A stretch of DNA of 64,000 bases, from NCBI GenBank assembly GCA_030062745.1, contig CP099849.1:12374144-12438143 (forward strand), in the 5' to 3' direction. The notes beneath the pieces are model-generated. The model made no database searches and had not been told where the DNA came from. It saw nothing but the letters and a program-made list of their open reading frames with translations. Shown here piece after piece: positions 37,261 through 49,645 of this stretch (positions are counted from its first letter, which is position 1; every line of letters begins with the position of its first letter). The DNA comes from Capitulum mitella (lineage: Eukaryota; Arthropoda; Thecostraca; Pollicipedomorpha; Pollicipedidae). The translations under genes and the position numbers were made by a program.

Positions 37261-39534
37261 ATCAAGCACAAGTCCGTGGGACAATGGCAGATCCAGAGAG
37301 GGGCGAGCGAGCCATTGTCTTTTTCTTTGACGGTCCGAGGGTTTTCAGATACGTCCTAAAATGCAACTGAAATGAACGCAGTTGATAGAAAAGGAAAGAC
37401 AACGTGGCAAGTTATATTTGTGTCGCCCAGGAACTCGACATTTGGCCACAAGCTCTGCTTAGCACTGGTTCCAGTCGCAAACATTATTCTATGAAACGCC
37501 TCGGATCAAATTTTTAAAAGAAAAACAAAAGTCTCACAAGGTCCCGACTTACGAGGGGCCTTCGAATCCGGAAAGGATCTCCATAGACCAATCATCCCCG
37601 CCGTGGAAGACCTCTGAATCCATCACTGCCGCGAGACACGTCATTTGTCTGATGGGTGTCGGCTATTATAAACGCCTTGAGAAAGACTGCCGGCTCGGCG
37701 CTTGACGCCGTATACTGTCACCCGACATGTGCCATTCTGCGTGCCAGAAACCGTCGGTAATGATAACTTCTGGACAGCTGTGATATAGTTTGCAGACTGT
37801 CGTGCATGGCTTCTTCTGACGCCCGTTGATGTCTGTTTTAAAGACGCCTGGGGCCAATGGTGCTATGTACGCAAAGCAAACAGACACTTAGTGTAGGTTT
37901 ATGGTGCCATGAAAAGCTGGTTTGGAATCGTTCGGTAACTGGTGTGGTTTGGGCCCAGCCGGTAGCTGCTTGTGCGTGAGTCACAAATCTCAACGGAATG
38001 CAACCTGCAAGAAATCACGTGCATGATGCCGGACTGCCGTTAGTAAATCCGCGAGGCAATCTAAGAGATGCTAGGTCCTTTGAAAAAGAAGCATTTTCAA
38101 GCAAAATGCCCGTAAATTCTCTTAGAGCTTTCCCTACGTGAAAACCCAATGACCGCTAGTCGACCAACCAATGACCTCTAGTCGGGCTGTGACTTGTTGT
38201 ATCGAGGTCGCTTTGGAGATCGTGAGACAGCCGAGATCGGACGCGGTGTTGACGAGGCACAGCTGGTAAACGCTCCCCGGCGGGGCTTGCGTGCGTGATT
38301 TCCGTGTTGTTCGCGTCATCTTTGAGCTGGTGAAGCCTCAGCCGGTGGCGGCTTGCATCTGTGTTTGACGGCTGCCAGCCCCCCCCCCCTCCCCGGTCGT
38401 TGCGGAGGCCCGCCCGGCGACGGCGCCAAATGACGCGTTGCGCGATGTTTTTGCAGCAAAACCGGCAAACACTCGAGCGCCTCTGCGCGCTGTTCAGGGT
38501 GGTGTTGCGTATTTCGTGTCGTGAACTTACAAAACAGCGGACTACGGTCCATCAGGCCGCTCCGATTTCTACCGATGTGAGGAAGCTGTGCTGCGATAGT
38601 GTTGGGAGATCTGAACAATAAACATGAAGCCTGCAAAGCGTTAGTAGCTCTTCAACTAGCAGTGTATTTCCTGGGCTTGGAAACTATGATGCGGCGCAGC
38701 TGTGGCCCAGCCACCACAGCTTAACACCCGTACGAAGAGCTAGCAGCAAACCATTGCACAGCTACACAAGTCAGTAGAAACCATCGCATCTGCAAGGCCT
38801 GTTATCACATACGCAAACGGCGAAAACGCCACATACTACAAACGGCTACAAGCATCGTCAACCTGGTACCAGCACTATGACTACAAGCAATGAAGTCTCC
38901 AGTGCGCTACCAACCGCTTTTCAGCAAGCGTGGTCATCAGTTTTATTATGAAGGCGCACCAGACTTCGGTGGACTATTTCCGTCCCACAGACACAAAACA
39001 CCACACATGAGGCTGCATGAGAATCTGAACGCCCAAGGCACAGCACAATAAGTCACATGAGAACCCGTCTGCGCCCGGGGGCTGCGTGTCGAGTCGCGAG
39101 AGAATCGTGGCCGCAGCGAAGCCATGTCGCAACGTCACGAGCGAATCGCAATAAAACAACCACATCGAAAGCTGCAACAAACACGGGCGACACCGGCCAA
39201 TGGAAGTCGAACACCGAAAATCCTACAGCGTTCACTCTGCACTCTAAGAGGCTGTTAACTAAGCAGGACCGTCATGAGTACACACTATTAGCGCTATGGT
39301 CTCTACCGGCTAGAGTCCATTGTTCCTCATGTTAAGCTGTCCTACAGCAACATCGACCTTGCCGTGAGATAGCTGTGAATGAAGAGTCCTTAAAGCTCCG
39401 ATCTTGTGTCGTTCAGACTTGCACTTCTCAACACGTAATATTCTGAAATGAAGAAAGGAGGGTAATAATATTCCGAAATAAAGGAAGAAAGGTATGTTTT
39501 TACGAACTGTTTTCAACACACCGGACGATTAACC

Positions 39535-40020
39535 CTAGCCGGGCCGGCCTCATGCCTAGCCGGGGGATCATGACCCTCTCCCAAGATATCGAGAAGTACA
39601 AGTCCCACAGAAAAAAAAACTAATGGAAAGCCCTTGGAAAAACTAGAGGAAAGCAGCTAGATTTTTTCAAATAAGACCAATATTAAGATCATCAGACGTC
39701 ATCTTAGGTGAAATTACCCTGTTAACATTTTTGGCAGAAAATTTGATAACCATGGCTTCTACGTGGTTCAAAAAAGGCTTAACATTGAAAAGACAGGCTG
39801 ATTTACGTAAGTGGGGCGAAAATATGTTTGAAGCAAAATTCGAACATTTTAAGGAAAGACAAAAACCACCTTCTTATATGGGCAGGAACCTCGTTTTTTC
39901 TGAGTGTGTAAGTATGTTTCATGGCTGGAATACTCCGCAACTATGTAAATATGTCTCAGCATATGAAGTTTGCAACTGTCATATCAAAGTCAAACAAGGC
40001 CCAATTAAGTCAACATCTTG
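39535..40020. repeat. Family C dispersed repeat, copy 1
   Basis: Aligns in direct orientation with about 44,470-44,985 (shared words include GGAAAGCCCTTGG and GAAAACTTTGATAAC-like sequence). It begins TTAACCCTAGCCGGG, a TTAA plus CCCTAG terminus suggestive of a piggyBac-type end. No matching right end, so probably truncated. Confidence 0.65.
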
Positions 40021-40312
40021 GGAGTAAGATACGAGTACCTTCAGCTAATTGTCCTTTGCCGTGGGTGCTTCCATTACGCTCAAGGAATCGCGCAAGATAT
40101 CGCACTGGGTGGCAATTTTCAGTTACCCAGTTTTCGTTTGCAAGACATGCCATAGTTCTGACGGTTAAGTTGCGTGCAGTTCGCGTAACAGCACCGAGGA
40201 CCGCAACGCTCATAAAACGTCTTCCAAGAGCGTTTCAACAGCAGGCCGTCGCACAGCTACTTGTCATATGCCCCGCCTTTGCTATTTTCCTGCCGCGCCA
40301 ACCGGCACTCAC

Positions 40313-40555
40313 CATTGACCGACTGGCAGCTGTGACCGAGCCGAGCCGGGCCGCACTCGCATAGGCCGGTGACCGGGTCACAGGTGACCCCGTCCGGGCA
40401 GCGGCAGCGGCGCCGGCAGGCTGGTCCGTACCTGCCCGCGGGGCACGGCTGCCGACACCGTTCGCCGCCCAGACCGGCCGGGCACGCCGCCGCCCCGGTC
40501 ACGTGATCGCACGGCGTGTAGGCGCAGACGTTGCGGCAGTCCTGGCCGAACGTCC
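40313..40555 (-). CDS. MEGF6-like EGF-repeat protein, exon J
   Basis: 243-nt exon, phase 1 at both ends. Acceptor ctctctctgcag before GG ACG TTC; donor AATG followed by GTGAGT. It continues the laminin-type EGF run: TFGQDCRNVC, then CDHVTGAAACPAGLGGERC, CPAGRYGPAC and a complete six-cysteine repeat ending CECGPARLGHSC. In the first repeat cysteines 2 and 4 are replaced by Tyr and Ala. This is the last exon I can place; the phase-1 end implies at least one further exon downstream. Proteins of this type are secreted or cell-surface adhesion and scavenger-like molecules. Confidence 0.85.
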
Positions 40556-40710
40556 CTGCAGAGAGAGGAGGGGGCGGGGGGGGGGCACGTTCAAGACCAG
40601 GCGATACCCGGCCAACCCAGGTAAATAGCTGAACCGTTCGGGAGCCACGGTTTATGCCGGTGGAAATCTGCAGAGATCGACGCGCAACGTACATCGAACT
40701 CTGCATGGAT

Positions 40711-40965
40711 AATTAACGTAGCCAAAGGGGGTCAAAAGGGCGAATTGACGCCCTCGTAAGAGACAGAGATTTCCAATAACAGGCTAACATCATAAACGAT
40801 TTGTTTACAAGACAAAAATATTTGAAAAAATAGAAAGCAATATGATTTATCTTCAAAATCTCCAAATGTCATTTCGTAAGGTCAGCTTCTCCACGTTTGC
40901 AATGAAATATCGGATCTTTCTATTATAGCCTGGACTCGCATGCAAAAATCCTTGCTACGCCACTG
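40711..40965. mobile_element. Possible hAT-type MITE in intron I-J
   Basis: ACGTAGCCAAAGGGGG on the left faces TCCTTGCTACGCCACTG on the right, the same inverted-terminus style as the other MITEs. The flanks show no clear 8-bp duplication and the left terminus is damaged. Confidence 0.4.
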
Positions 40966-41286
40966 GCTGCTGGTGGCTAGGCAGATGTTATAGCTAGGTC
41001 CATTCGCTTCATTCTGCGTCATTCCCCTTTAAGTCTTATGATATTTACTATTTCATGGTTTGCAAGGATTCTTCATTAAACGAAGCGAAGACACTTAACA
41101 CTGATATATCCGTCAACCAGAGAAAAACCCAACAATTGACAATTAGGCCACACCAGCCGGAATCGTTCTATACCTAAATTTCTGTACACGTGATGAGGAG
41201 GGTGGTAAGTTTTTAATCACGCGTTAATATGCCGTCACGGACAATTTATGCCGCACCAGGTGGCAACGCTATCGCAAAGCACATAC

Positions 41287-41389
41287 CCTGAGGGCAGACA
41301 TGTTGGCACAGCTGACCCATATATCCCGGCAGACACGTGCAGGCGCCCGAGACGGCATCACACTGGCCTCCGTTGTAACACCAGCACAC
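41287..41389 (-). CDS. MEGF6-like EGF-repeat protein, exon I
   Basis: 103-nt exon. Acceptor ctctcccccag before GTG TGC TGG (phase 0); donor CAGG followed by GTATGT (phase 1). It encodes a complete laminin-type EGF core, VCWCYNGGQCDAVSGACTC then LPGYMGQLC, with all six cysteines, and begins the next repeat (HVCPQ). It joins exon H (GAG|GTG) and exon J (G|GG) with matching phases. Confidence 0.87.
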
Positions 41390-41941
41390 CTGGGGGAGAG
41401 GCCATTGTTCAGACAGGATGCGTCACTGACTGGCTAATCGGACCGCACTGGACGTGCTGAACAGGCAGCTCGTGCTGATGATTATGTGAGCATGGCATGT
41501 CTGTGACCTCTATTGAAACTCTGTACAATGAACATAGCAAGTGCCACCCATGGCGCCTGGTTATCTCCATTAGCTTTTATTTTTACTTACCATCTTGCTT
41601 CAGTATGCAGGATGGGAGAGGACTTAACACTAAAGATGAGAGGATGGGTGAAAATCAGCTTCAGTGCAAAACACCTGAGTGGAGAATTTCCATCTGCATG
41701 GCTTTTAAAAGTTTTGGAAACCTCGTTTTACGCCAAGATTTCCATAACTTACCACGGACTTTTATGTGAAACAATTCACACTGACAAAAAGGCTGATTCA
41801 CAGTCAAGACGTGCACACCAATATATCTTCCTTCATGTTTATTTTACCAGGGACTTCTTCAAACAAATGGTCCCTCCCGTTCGACTCGACCTCTTCCAGG
41901 ACCGGGAGGATTTCCGGGCAGTGTCCGAGCCAGTGACCCAC

Positions 41942-42119
41942 CTCGGCGCACTGGCGACCGTGGAAGCCTTCAGGACACTTGGAGCCACACAATCGGCCAA
42001 AGAAGCCCGACGCACACGAGCACGTGCCGCCCACGTGGTCCAGCGCGCCGCCGTTCCGGCAGCGGCCGCGGTACCGGCAGTTGGGACCGTACCGGTTACG
42101 GCGGCACGGGGCCCGACAT
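41942..42119 (-). CDS. MEGF6-like EGF-repeat protein, exon H
   Basis: 178-nt exon, entering in phase 2 (completing an Arg codon from exon G) and ending in phase 0 at GCC GAG before GTGGGT. It encodes CRAPCRRNRYGPNC, then RYRGRCRNGGALDHVGGTC, then CASGFFGRLC and CPEGFHGRQC. Compared with the neighbouring repeats, cysteines 1 and 3 of the middle domain are Gly and Leu, so a whole disulfide partner pair is missing. A long plus-strand frame covering this exon is its antisense shadow. Confidence 0.87.
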
Positions 42120-42421
42120 CTACCGGCAGAAACGGAAAGCTCAATCGAATTAACTTCGTCGTGGAATTTGACATGGATGCATTCTGTGACATCAGCGTAA
42201 TGTGTACAGGTGTAAGGAAGAAACAGCAATACAAGTGGCCTGTCATGTCTTCCGGGTGCCCAGTCTCCATACCGTTACGCCCGGCACCAATAACATACCA
42301 CCCAGACCTGTCTCTGCGGTCTCATAGCTCTAAAATGATCAGAACTGTTCGAAACAAATAGTCAGTGCGAAAAAGTCAAACCAGTGTGTTAGAAATAAAA
42401 TGCTCTACGCATCTTTCTCAC

Positions 42422-42500
42422 CTTCGGCCCCTGAAGCCAGGAGGGCAGACGCATTTCCCGTCTTCGTTGCAAATTCCACCATAACAACGGCAGCGGTTTC
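42422..42500 (-). CDS. MEGF6-like EGF-repeat protein, exon G
   Basis: 79-nt exon. Acceptor gccacttacag before GA AAC CGC (phase 1); donor CGAAG followed by GTGAGA (phase 2). It encodes NRCRCYGGICNEDGKC then VCPPGFRGR, a complete EGF core whose sixth cysteine is supplied by exon H. Confidence 0.85.
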
Positions 42501-42946
42501 CTGTAAGTGGCTTCAGTTATTCGTTTTCCCTCTTAACTGTTCTTTTCCTTTGTGCAATATATGTGTCACGCATTTACTGGCGTCCAGTTGTAAAAAAGAA
42601 CTGGTTTATCGTAAGACCGTCCAGTCTTCTAGTAAACCAGCACGCGGACTTACTTAAAAAGTCGCTGGCAAGCAAAGTCTGGGAGTAATAAGAAAAGAAA
42701 AGAAGGAAAGGATACAATAGGTAAGTTCCAAATGTCACGCACGAGGGAACGTCAAACTTTTCTATTTTTACTTTGCAACGTCCGGACATCTAAATGCTCG
42801 GAAAGACTTTTTCCATAAAACGTCCGGAAGTCCAAGTGCTCGGAAAGACAAACTGGATAGAGCAACATGTCCTCAGAATGAACTTGCAGAATCTCATCTA
42901 AGAATATTCCAGGCTGTTGCAAGGGCTACGATACCAACTACACTAC

Positions 42947-43169
42947 CTTTGCGATTTTTCGAACGCCCAGTTATCTCGTTGTCCAGCATGTTGCCATCCC
43001 TGGTGGTCGAGCCGCCAGTAGAAGTTTGGCATTTGCCCGTTAGATGGTGACACCGTGACTTGGGGCAGTGGTCGCACCGCTCCGCACACCCGGCTCCGTA
43101 CGAGCCCCTCGGACACTTCGATCTACACCGTTCGCCAGAGAAGCCCGGTTTACAGATGCAGGTTCCTGT
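42947..43169 (-). CDS. MEGF6-like EGF-repeat protein, exon F
   Basis: 223-nt exon entering in phase 0 after tgtctcacag. Encodes TGTCICKPGFSGERC, CPRGSYGAGC, then CDHCPKSRCHHLTGKC and about 30 cysteine-free residues up to the only usable donor (AAAG before GTAGTG, phase 1). The first two thirds are solid. The cysteine-free 3' part, where the fifth and sixth cysteines of a repeat are expected, is odd: it may be a decayed repeat, or the true 3' border may differ. Confidence 0.72.
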
Positions 43170-43649
43170 CTGTGAGACAGCAAACGAGAAAGAGTTTGCT
43201 CAGTAGCGAAAGAAACACACCTTTTCTCCCGCCCGACGTGAGCAAACTGTGAACAATCAACAGTCAAATTCCTCGCCATTGTTGGGCCCAAACCCGCATA
43301 TCCATACCCATACCTAGTCTCTCCGGCTCTAAGGGTGCACCATTCAAACCATGTTACCACATCTCATAGCACTGCTCCGAAGTGGTCAGAATTAGTAGAC
43401 AGGATTCAAATTAAGGGCATGTCCTTGGTGTTATCTAGAATGAGTTCGACGACATGTTCATTTGGACTGAGATAAGACTGAGTGATATTCCACGATTCAT
43501 TTAACCGGGGAAAGCTGACATGCATCAAGGTCATGACATCGAACATCTACGTCAACTGATCTGATGTTCTCATATTTTCCACGCTGCAGCGCCAATGACC
43601 ATGCTTGACATTCGCGAATACAGATGTCAAATGAAGACCACAAACTCAC

Positions 43650-43797
43650 TTCGGCATTGCATTTGTACGTGTTTCGTTTGTAGCAGGTGCATTTGTTCTG
43701 GCAGTTGATACCAAACGTTCCTCGGGGGCAGATCTCGTAACACTGCGGCCCGAAATAGCCAGGCGGGCACTCACAGTACCCAGACTGGCGATTGCAC
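43650..43797 (-). CDS. MEGF6-like EGF-repeat protein, exon E
   Basis: 148-nt exon. Acceptor caaattacag before G TGC AAT (phase 2); donor GCC GAA before GTGAGT (phase 0). It encodes RCNRQSGYCECPPGYFGPQC, CPRGTFGINC and CTCYKRNTYKC, i.e. the second half of one laminin-type EGF repeat and the first half of the next, which exon F completes. All cysteines are present. Confidence 0.87.
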
Positions 43798-44139
43798 CTG
43801 TAATTTGAAACACAAAACAATTACACAGGTGTGTTACGGCAAGATGGCGGAGATGGCTGAGGGAGAGGAGCTATTATATTTTGCAGCTGGGGTCTAATGA
43901 AATCAGAGAGCGCAGCAACTCTGGCCTTTTCCCCGGTCTCCAATGCGCCAGAGTGGGACACATACATTCGTTATAGGAATTCCGTTTCCTTGTTACATTG
44001 CACGCCAGGGGTACATTCATTATATTTATCTATTATTACATACATTCATTATATTTACTATTCATCACATTCATTATACATACATCATACATTCACGGTA
44101 ACAGCAAGCACTTTCCTATGGAAGGGATCAATACGAGGG

Positions 44140-44152
44140 GGGGGGGGGGTGC
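44140..44152. repeat. Poly-G tract in intron D-E
   Basis: Run of about 13 G residues, a likely length-variable site. Confidence 0.9.
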
Positions 44153-44241
44153 CACCGCATAGTTCAGGAACAAGACGCATGGCGTGCACGTCAGAGTACA
44201 CAATGACTGTTATTTTAGGTGAGTAACGCGGTTACTCGTAC

Positions 44242-44356
44242 CTGTTACCGGGACAACGTATCGGACAGCGTTTGTCGCAGTTTTGTCCGTACTGTCCGGC
44301 AGGACAGCCGTCCTCGCACCGTTCGCCGCTGACGCCGGCTGGACAGCTGCAGTGAC
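44242..44356 (-). CDS. MEGF6-like EGF-repeat protein, exon D
   Basis: 115-nt exon. Acceptor gtcacccag before GT CAC TGC (phase 1); donor AACAG before GTACGA (phase 2). It encodes HCSCPAGVSGERC, CPAGQYGQNC and CPIRCPGN. The phase-1 start completes the Gly of exon C's HHVTG, giving the typical HVTGHCSCPAG core, so C and D are consecutive coding exons although separated by 16.9 kb. The phase-2 end completes Arg in front of the first cysteine of exon E. Confidence 0.87.
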
Positions 44357-44469
44357 CTGGGTGACCCCGACCAGGTCAGGTTGTCGCCGAGGTCACGGGC
44401 ACCCAATCAGCGCAGAAATGAGTCAGGAAGTATCAGCGTTCTCTGCTCGACGTACTTTGTAACTGAAGG

Positions 44470-44985
44470 TTGATCACGAAGAAAACCACATCATGAAAAC
44501 CCCAAGATCTTGAGAATTTTGAGTCCCCAAGAAAAAGTAGAAGCAGCATTGGAAAGCCCTTGGCAAAAAGAAACAAACAACAAACTGGACGAAAACACCC
44601 AGATTTTTTCCGTTAAGGTCAATATGAAGGTAACCACAGGTGATCTTATGTCAAATTATCCTGCCGACGTTTCTGGCCGAAAACTTTGATAACGAAGCCC
44701 TACGTCTCTCAAAAGGGATTCATTAGGAAAAAAAGGCCTAGTTTACCTATGTGAGGCGGAAAAAAGTTCTTGAGGCCAAAGTCAACCTTGCAAGGAAAAT
44801 GGAAAAATGGAGGCAAAAATCACCATTTTGTAAGTGCAGGAGTGTAGTGTTTCTGAATGTACAAGTATGTGTCTTGGCTGGAATATGCCGAAAATTTGTC
44901 TGGCGCTCTGGTCTGTCTGAAGTCTGCAACTATCGTATTTAATTTAAGCAAGGTCATCCTAGATCAAGGTACTGATGCTCATACA
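44470..44985. repeat. Family C dispersed repeat, copy 2
   Basis: Direct-orientation, diverged match to 39,535-40,020. No clear termini on this copy. Confidence 0.6.
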
Positions 44986-47050
44986 TCGGGCGTGTCTGGT
45001 GTTAACCGTTTCATCTGCTACATTACCATTAATCATATACTAAAGCATGACATTCTATAACGTCTGACCACGTAATATCCCTTCTGCATCAGGAAACCTG
45101 TGGCTCAAAGCCTGTTTCACGTGAGTCACTTAGATACCAGTCGGCGGACACCCCCGCAGTGCATTGGCCTAATATATGGCGGAAGGTTCTCTCACTACGT
45201 CAAGGGTTCTATCTTGGCGACCAAAAATAAGAGGACGGGGCAATACATGCTGTATAGAAGAAAGACATGGGTGTAGTTCTTATCATCTGTGGCCATACAA
45301 GGCGTTTTTGCATTGAAAACAAACATTTTATTTCAAGAGGTTAAATCAGGCCAGCCGGGATCAAATGGGATTAGTTCACCCTTGGCAAGTAAGTTTGTAT
45401 CATATATTAGTGCTTCCGAAGCATACATGACTACCAATGAACATAACACGACTGTAAACCAAAGAGTTGTCCCTTGTTTACGGATATACAAATTCGGTAT
45501 GAAACATGACCTAACCTCAGGTCACGAGTCAAAGGCAGGGTGTATTTTAAGAGCGAATCACTGGTGGGATTTCGGGATTTCGGGCCGTCGAATTATGGGT
45601 AACATACAAAATCTGGATATTACACCGATCTTGTTTTGTCTGACCCTGTCGGGGTTGGGATTGGACGGGCTGGTGTGGCGAGATTAGCGGTCACACGTGG
45701 CTGAAAGTTGGGCCGTCTCAAGGCAGGGCCTATTTTACATGTTAACTGAGGGGGGGGGGCAAATGCCCCCTCAGTCGGACACTTTGCCCCCTCAGTCAAG
45801 AGCCGTTGCCCATGCAAAGAAAAAAAGCAGCCACGTGTCATAGCGTAACCAGGAGAGTATTCCATAAAGCGCTGCGCACGAGGTCTCGTGAAGCAGCATC
45901 TTGTCAACGAAGGATGTGTTGAATCAATGAGTAATGTGGGAGCACACTTAGAAGCATCACTTTGTAATACGTATCGCAGGCACACCTAGTGACCGCTGGC
46001 GAGCGTGTTTCGTAATTAGTACGCCGGCACCCGATGCGCGATTGTTTGGTGAGTGGCCAAGGCGTTTCATTGCATCGTAAGCACGTTAAAAATGATGATG
46101 ACCATCTTTGATGTGTTCAAGCGCAAGAAAACTGAAGGGTGAGCTGGTGGGCAGGGCGGTTTCGCTGTGGTGAGATAATGTTTATATGAATGCGGTAACA
46201 GTCTAGCAGTGCTGTAGTCATCATCAATCATCCTGATCCGAAAACCCTGCTAAAATCCCAGTACCTAATTGGTAGAACTTCATTGAACTAGGCGGTTAAA
46301 CCCGAGTTTTACGCGAAGAAAACAGAAAATTAATCAGTCATATATTAAAACCGTTACTCTTGCTGCTCCTTGTGCATGGGCTTGAGCATCCCATGACCAT
46401 GCTTCATCTGCTTCACGAACATGGCATAGCCAAGACTGCACATAATGACGAGTGTAAATGATATCTCACTGAGGCGGGGCTAAGGCGAATATTTCAATTT
46501 GAGGTGACTTTTTTATTTTGGGGCCGATAATCTGGAAAAGGAGCAGTTTGTTCCGCCTGTGTTGGGACAGCTTTTGCACTTTTGCGTAGTGTTGAAAAAC
46601 ATATGGCCAAATTTCAGTGAGAAACTGTATTTTGGGGATAGATGAGATCAACAGAAACTATCCCTCACAGGCAACCTACTGCCTCATTTAAGGAAGAATC
46701 GAAGCTGCCGCAACATCTCGTCAATATCCTGGCCATCTTTTGCAGACTGTGACTTATATATTTGAAATACCACACCTTGCCATGCCACGGTAACCCACGG
46801 TGCCGGTCTGGCAATTTCCCGCGCTTTCTTAGACGTCAGGATATTTAAGGACCACCTGCGTCAATGCAGAAAATACCTTTTGTAACGGAAGTCTGTGCCA
46901 CTATGGCTGCACCACGAGAAAAAAAGCCGAACTTTGGTTGACCGGTGCTCAGAACTGCCTTCGCGGGGAGAAGTGCTGCAGCGATATTTTCAGTCCCACC
47001 GTGTGGATAGGCTTACACAGAGGTAGGTCAAAACACAGATCGTCCGCGAA

Positions 47051-49125
47051 ATGATGAGGGTGTGGAACAAAGCCCGTATTCTCACTGCACCGGAACGGAA
47101 AGTGATAAAGAAGCTCAACAGGAAGTATGACCAGTACCAAGCTGTCATCAAAGGCAAATGCTGGAGGTCCACCCCGGAAACTGACAAGAAGAATGGATTT
47201 AGGGACAACCTCAAAAACCTTTTTTGGCCTTGCCCTTGTCGGCACCATGAAGATCATCAAAACCAAGAGGATAAAGACATTCTCCAGGCCCAAAGGGAGC
47301 CAGGTCGCCGAGGCGTCATGGTGGTATTCGATAAGTTCCCCTTCTGAGAAGGAGGAGCGAGCTCTTCGACGACAACAGTAGGCCGAAACTTTAAAGGGCC
47401 CACCGTTAGATTAAACAGTAGACCGAGCAGGAGGCAACTGCCCAGTTGGAATACTCGTCTACCGACAACACACAACTGACAGATCAGGATGACCCGCAGC
47501 CCTTGGCCATACCTTCGAAGCGGCCCTGCAGGAGAGCCAAGAACATCGTCACTCCTGGTCAGGCAGCAGCCCCTCGATCGGACCAAGCTCAATGATCACT
47601 CTGGAGTCCACTTCCTATCGGCGACGGCTTCGGCCCTCGGCCACGACTCCTCTGAACTGGCGATCACAGAAGCTCGGCCAGGCGGGCACGGAGATCGCAA
47701 AGGAAAGCCACTGCGGACGAAATCTAGCATTCTTTCTCCGCGCCACCCAACCTGGTGGTCCACTGGGACGGCAAACTGTTAACTGACGATGGAAAGGAAA
47801 AGGTGGATCGACTCCCTGTCATTGTAACTGGTCCAAGAAGTGCCGCCAAGCTCTTCGGTGCTCCGAAGTTTGGAAGTAGAGCCGGAGCAACGCCAGCCGA
47901 CGTTGTCGCGCATTGTCTGGAAGAGTGGGAGGTTTCGGACAAGGTCGTCGGCATGAGCTTCGACACCACCTCCAGCAATACTGGACAAGTTGTGGGAGCA
48001 AGCACGCATCTTCAACAGAAGCTTGAGTGACAGCCTGTTCACTTCGCTTGTCGTCATCATATCTTCGAACTGATGGAAGAAGCGGCTTTCTCCACGCGCT
48101 TCGATCCGTCCTCGGGACCGGGATATCCTTGTTCAAGCGCTTCAAGAAGAGATGGAGGCTCATTAATTGGAACAAGTTTGAACCCATGATGTATGAAGAC
48201 CTGGAGCCAGCAGTGGTCGAGACGTTTTTCTCCTCCAAGGGTCGTGTCGTCGCCTTCTGCCGTGAGAAACTCGCTGAAATCCAGCCTAGCGATGATTATC
48301 GTGAGTTCTTTGAGGTCTCGATCATCCCCTTTGGTCAAGAGCCTCCACGGGGAATCAAGTTCCGCAGCCAGGTGCTCTCCAACGTGCCAGATGGATGGTT
48401 CCATCGTGCCAGATGGATGGGGCGCATAATCTGCGGGATCAAGATCTTCTTGCTTTGCCATCAGTTCTCCGTGACTCTCAGTGAACTGGGAGCACTCAAG
48501 CGCTTCGTCTCTTTCATGGTTGTTTTGTATGTCAGTGCATGGTTCTGCTCTTCATCGGCGGTCAACGCTCCCGTGCACGACCTGGCCGCTCTGCAAAGCC
48601 TGATTTGAATGCTGAAATCTCGAAGGGGATCTCCAAGGAGCTCGCCAATCACCTGTTATCTATTATGACATTAGATACGACATATAATTTATTATAACAA
48701 TCACCTATCATGGTACCCCAGCGAAGAACTGACTGGTGTGTCGTTCTTCGACGAGGGCGTGCCATGTGAAATGAAGAGGAGGATGATCGCGGCACTCCAG
48801 GAACAGGGATCGTAGAGTCCTCCCAGCGTGCGCAGGTGGATCTCGCAGCAAGAGGAGGTTCTCGTCTCAGGAAGATCATCGTCGACTTCATTACCGCAAA
48901 ATCGGTGGGCAACCTGAAAGCCTACGGCATCAACATGGACTTCCTTGCCGCCGATCCCGCTGACTGGGAGACAGCACCTGGCTCCAAGAACGCTAAGGAA
49001 GTCCTGTGCGGGATCGCGGTAGTTAGCGACTTCGCCGAACGAACTGTGGCTCTTATCCAAGTGTACAATAAGGTACTGACGAAGGATGAAAGGCAAAAGC
49101 AGTACCTGCTGCAAGTCGTCGAATA
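47051..49125 (+). pseudogene. Broken transposase gene of hAT-like copy 1
   Basis: Frames in the order of a single long transposase-like protein, separated by stops and frameshifts. The N-terminal piece has an EDKDILQAQREPGRRG motif (47,051-47,347). The central piece runs from VHWDGKLLTDDGKEK to GMSFDTTSSNTG (47,755-48,030), then a CRHHIFE motif in another frame near 48,050. A large C-terminal piece follows (48,130-48,608), and the last part ends around AVVSDFAERTVALIQVYNK (48,836-49,126). I recognise this pattern as a protein family scattered through invertebrate genomes and usually left uncharacterised. The D-T-T-S-S-N-T-G motif looks like a catalytic-core strand of RNase H-fold transposases. 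Not functional as it stands. Confidence 0.75.
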
Positions 49126-49642
49126 GCATCGTCGCCAGGACCCCGAGACCACAAAGAGGGTCGAATTCCCACCATTCCCACCTAAGCCACACTGCTGCCG
49201 ACAGGACCAGTGGCCTCTAACCTGAGACAGAATGTGAAGTGTCTTTCGATCCGGTGTGTCAAAGGAGTACTATGATGTGCATTTTATGCATATCGTGCGC
49301 TTGGTTTAAAAAACTGAAGCACAACACACGTTTGGGGGCATTTCAGACACACCTCTCCCTGAACGAATCTCCCAGGGATCACAAGTCCATGGAAAATGTG
49401 TTCTTGCTGGGGATAAATGGAATGGTGTTCTTTGACTTTAATGGGCTCGGAATGCACAAAAGCCGGCGCAAATTTCATCAAAATAAAATGAAATCCAGCA
49501 CAAACGACATACAATCTTCGTGTGAAAGTGGTTAAGAGTGTTGGACCAAGGCCATATTTTGTACACATGATTTCCTCCAAAATATATATCAGTTAATGAC
49601 AGAGCGCTCTGGAAAAGTGGAAAGTGAAAAGTCGTAATTCGC

Positions 49643-49645
<3 letters not shown>

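Noticed and set aside
37666-38319. Minus-strand frames with protein-like composition at 37.7-37.9 and 38.1-38.3 kb as further EGF-gene exons
   Set aside because: No EGF cysteine pattern, no convincing donors or acceptors in the needed phase; left unassigned.
41513-42361. 282-codon plus-strand open frame
   Set aside because: Antisense to EGF exon H, whose cysteine pattern and matching splice phases are on the minus strand.
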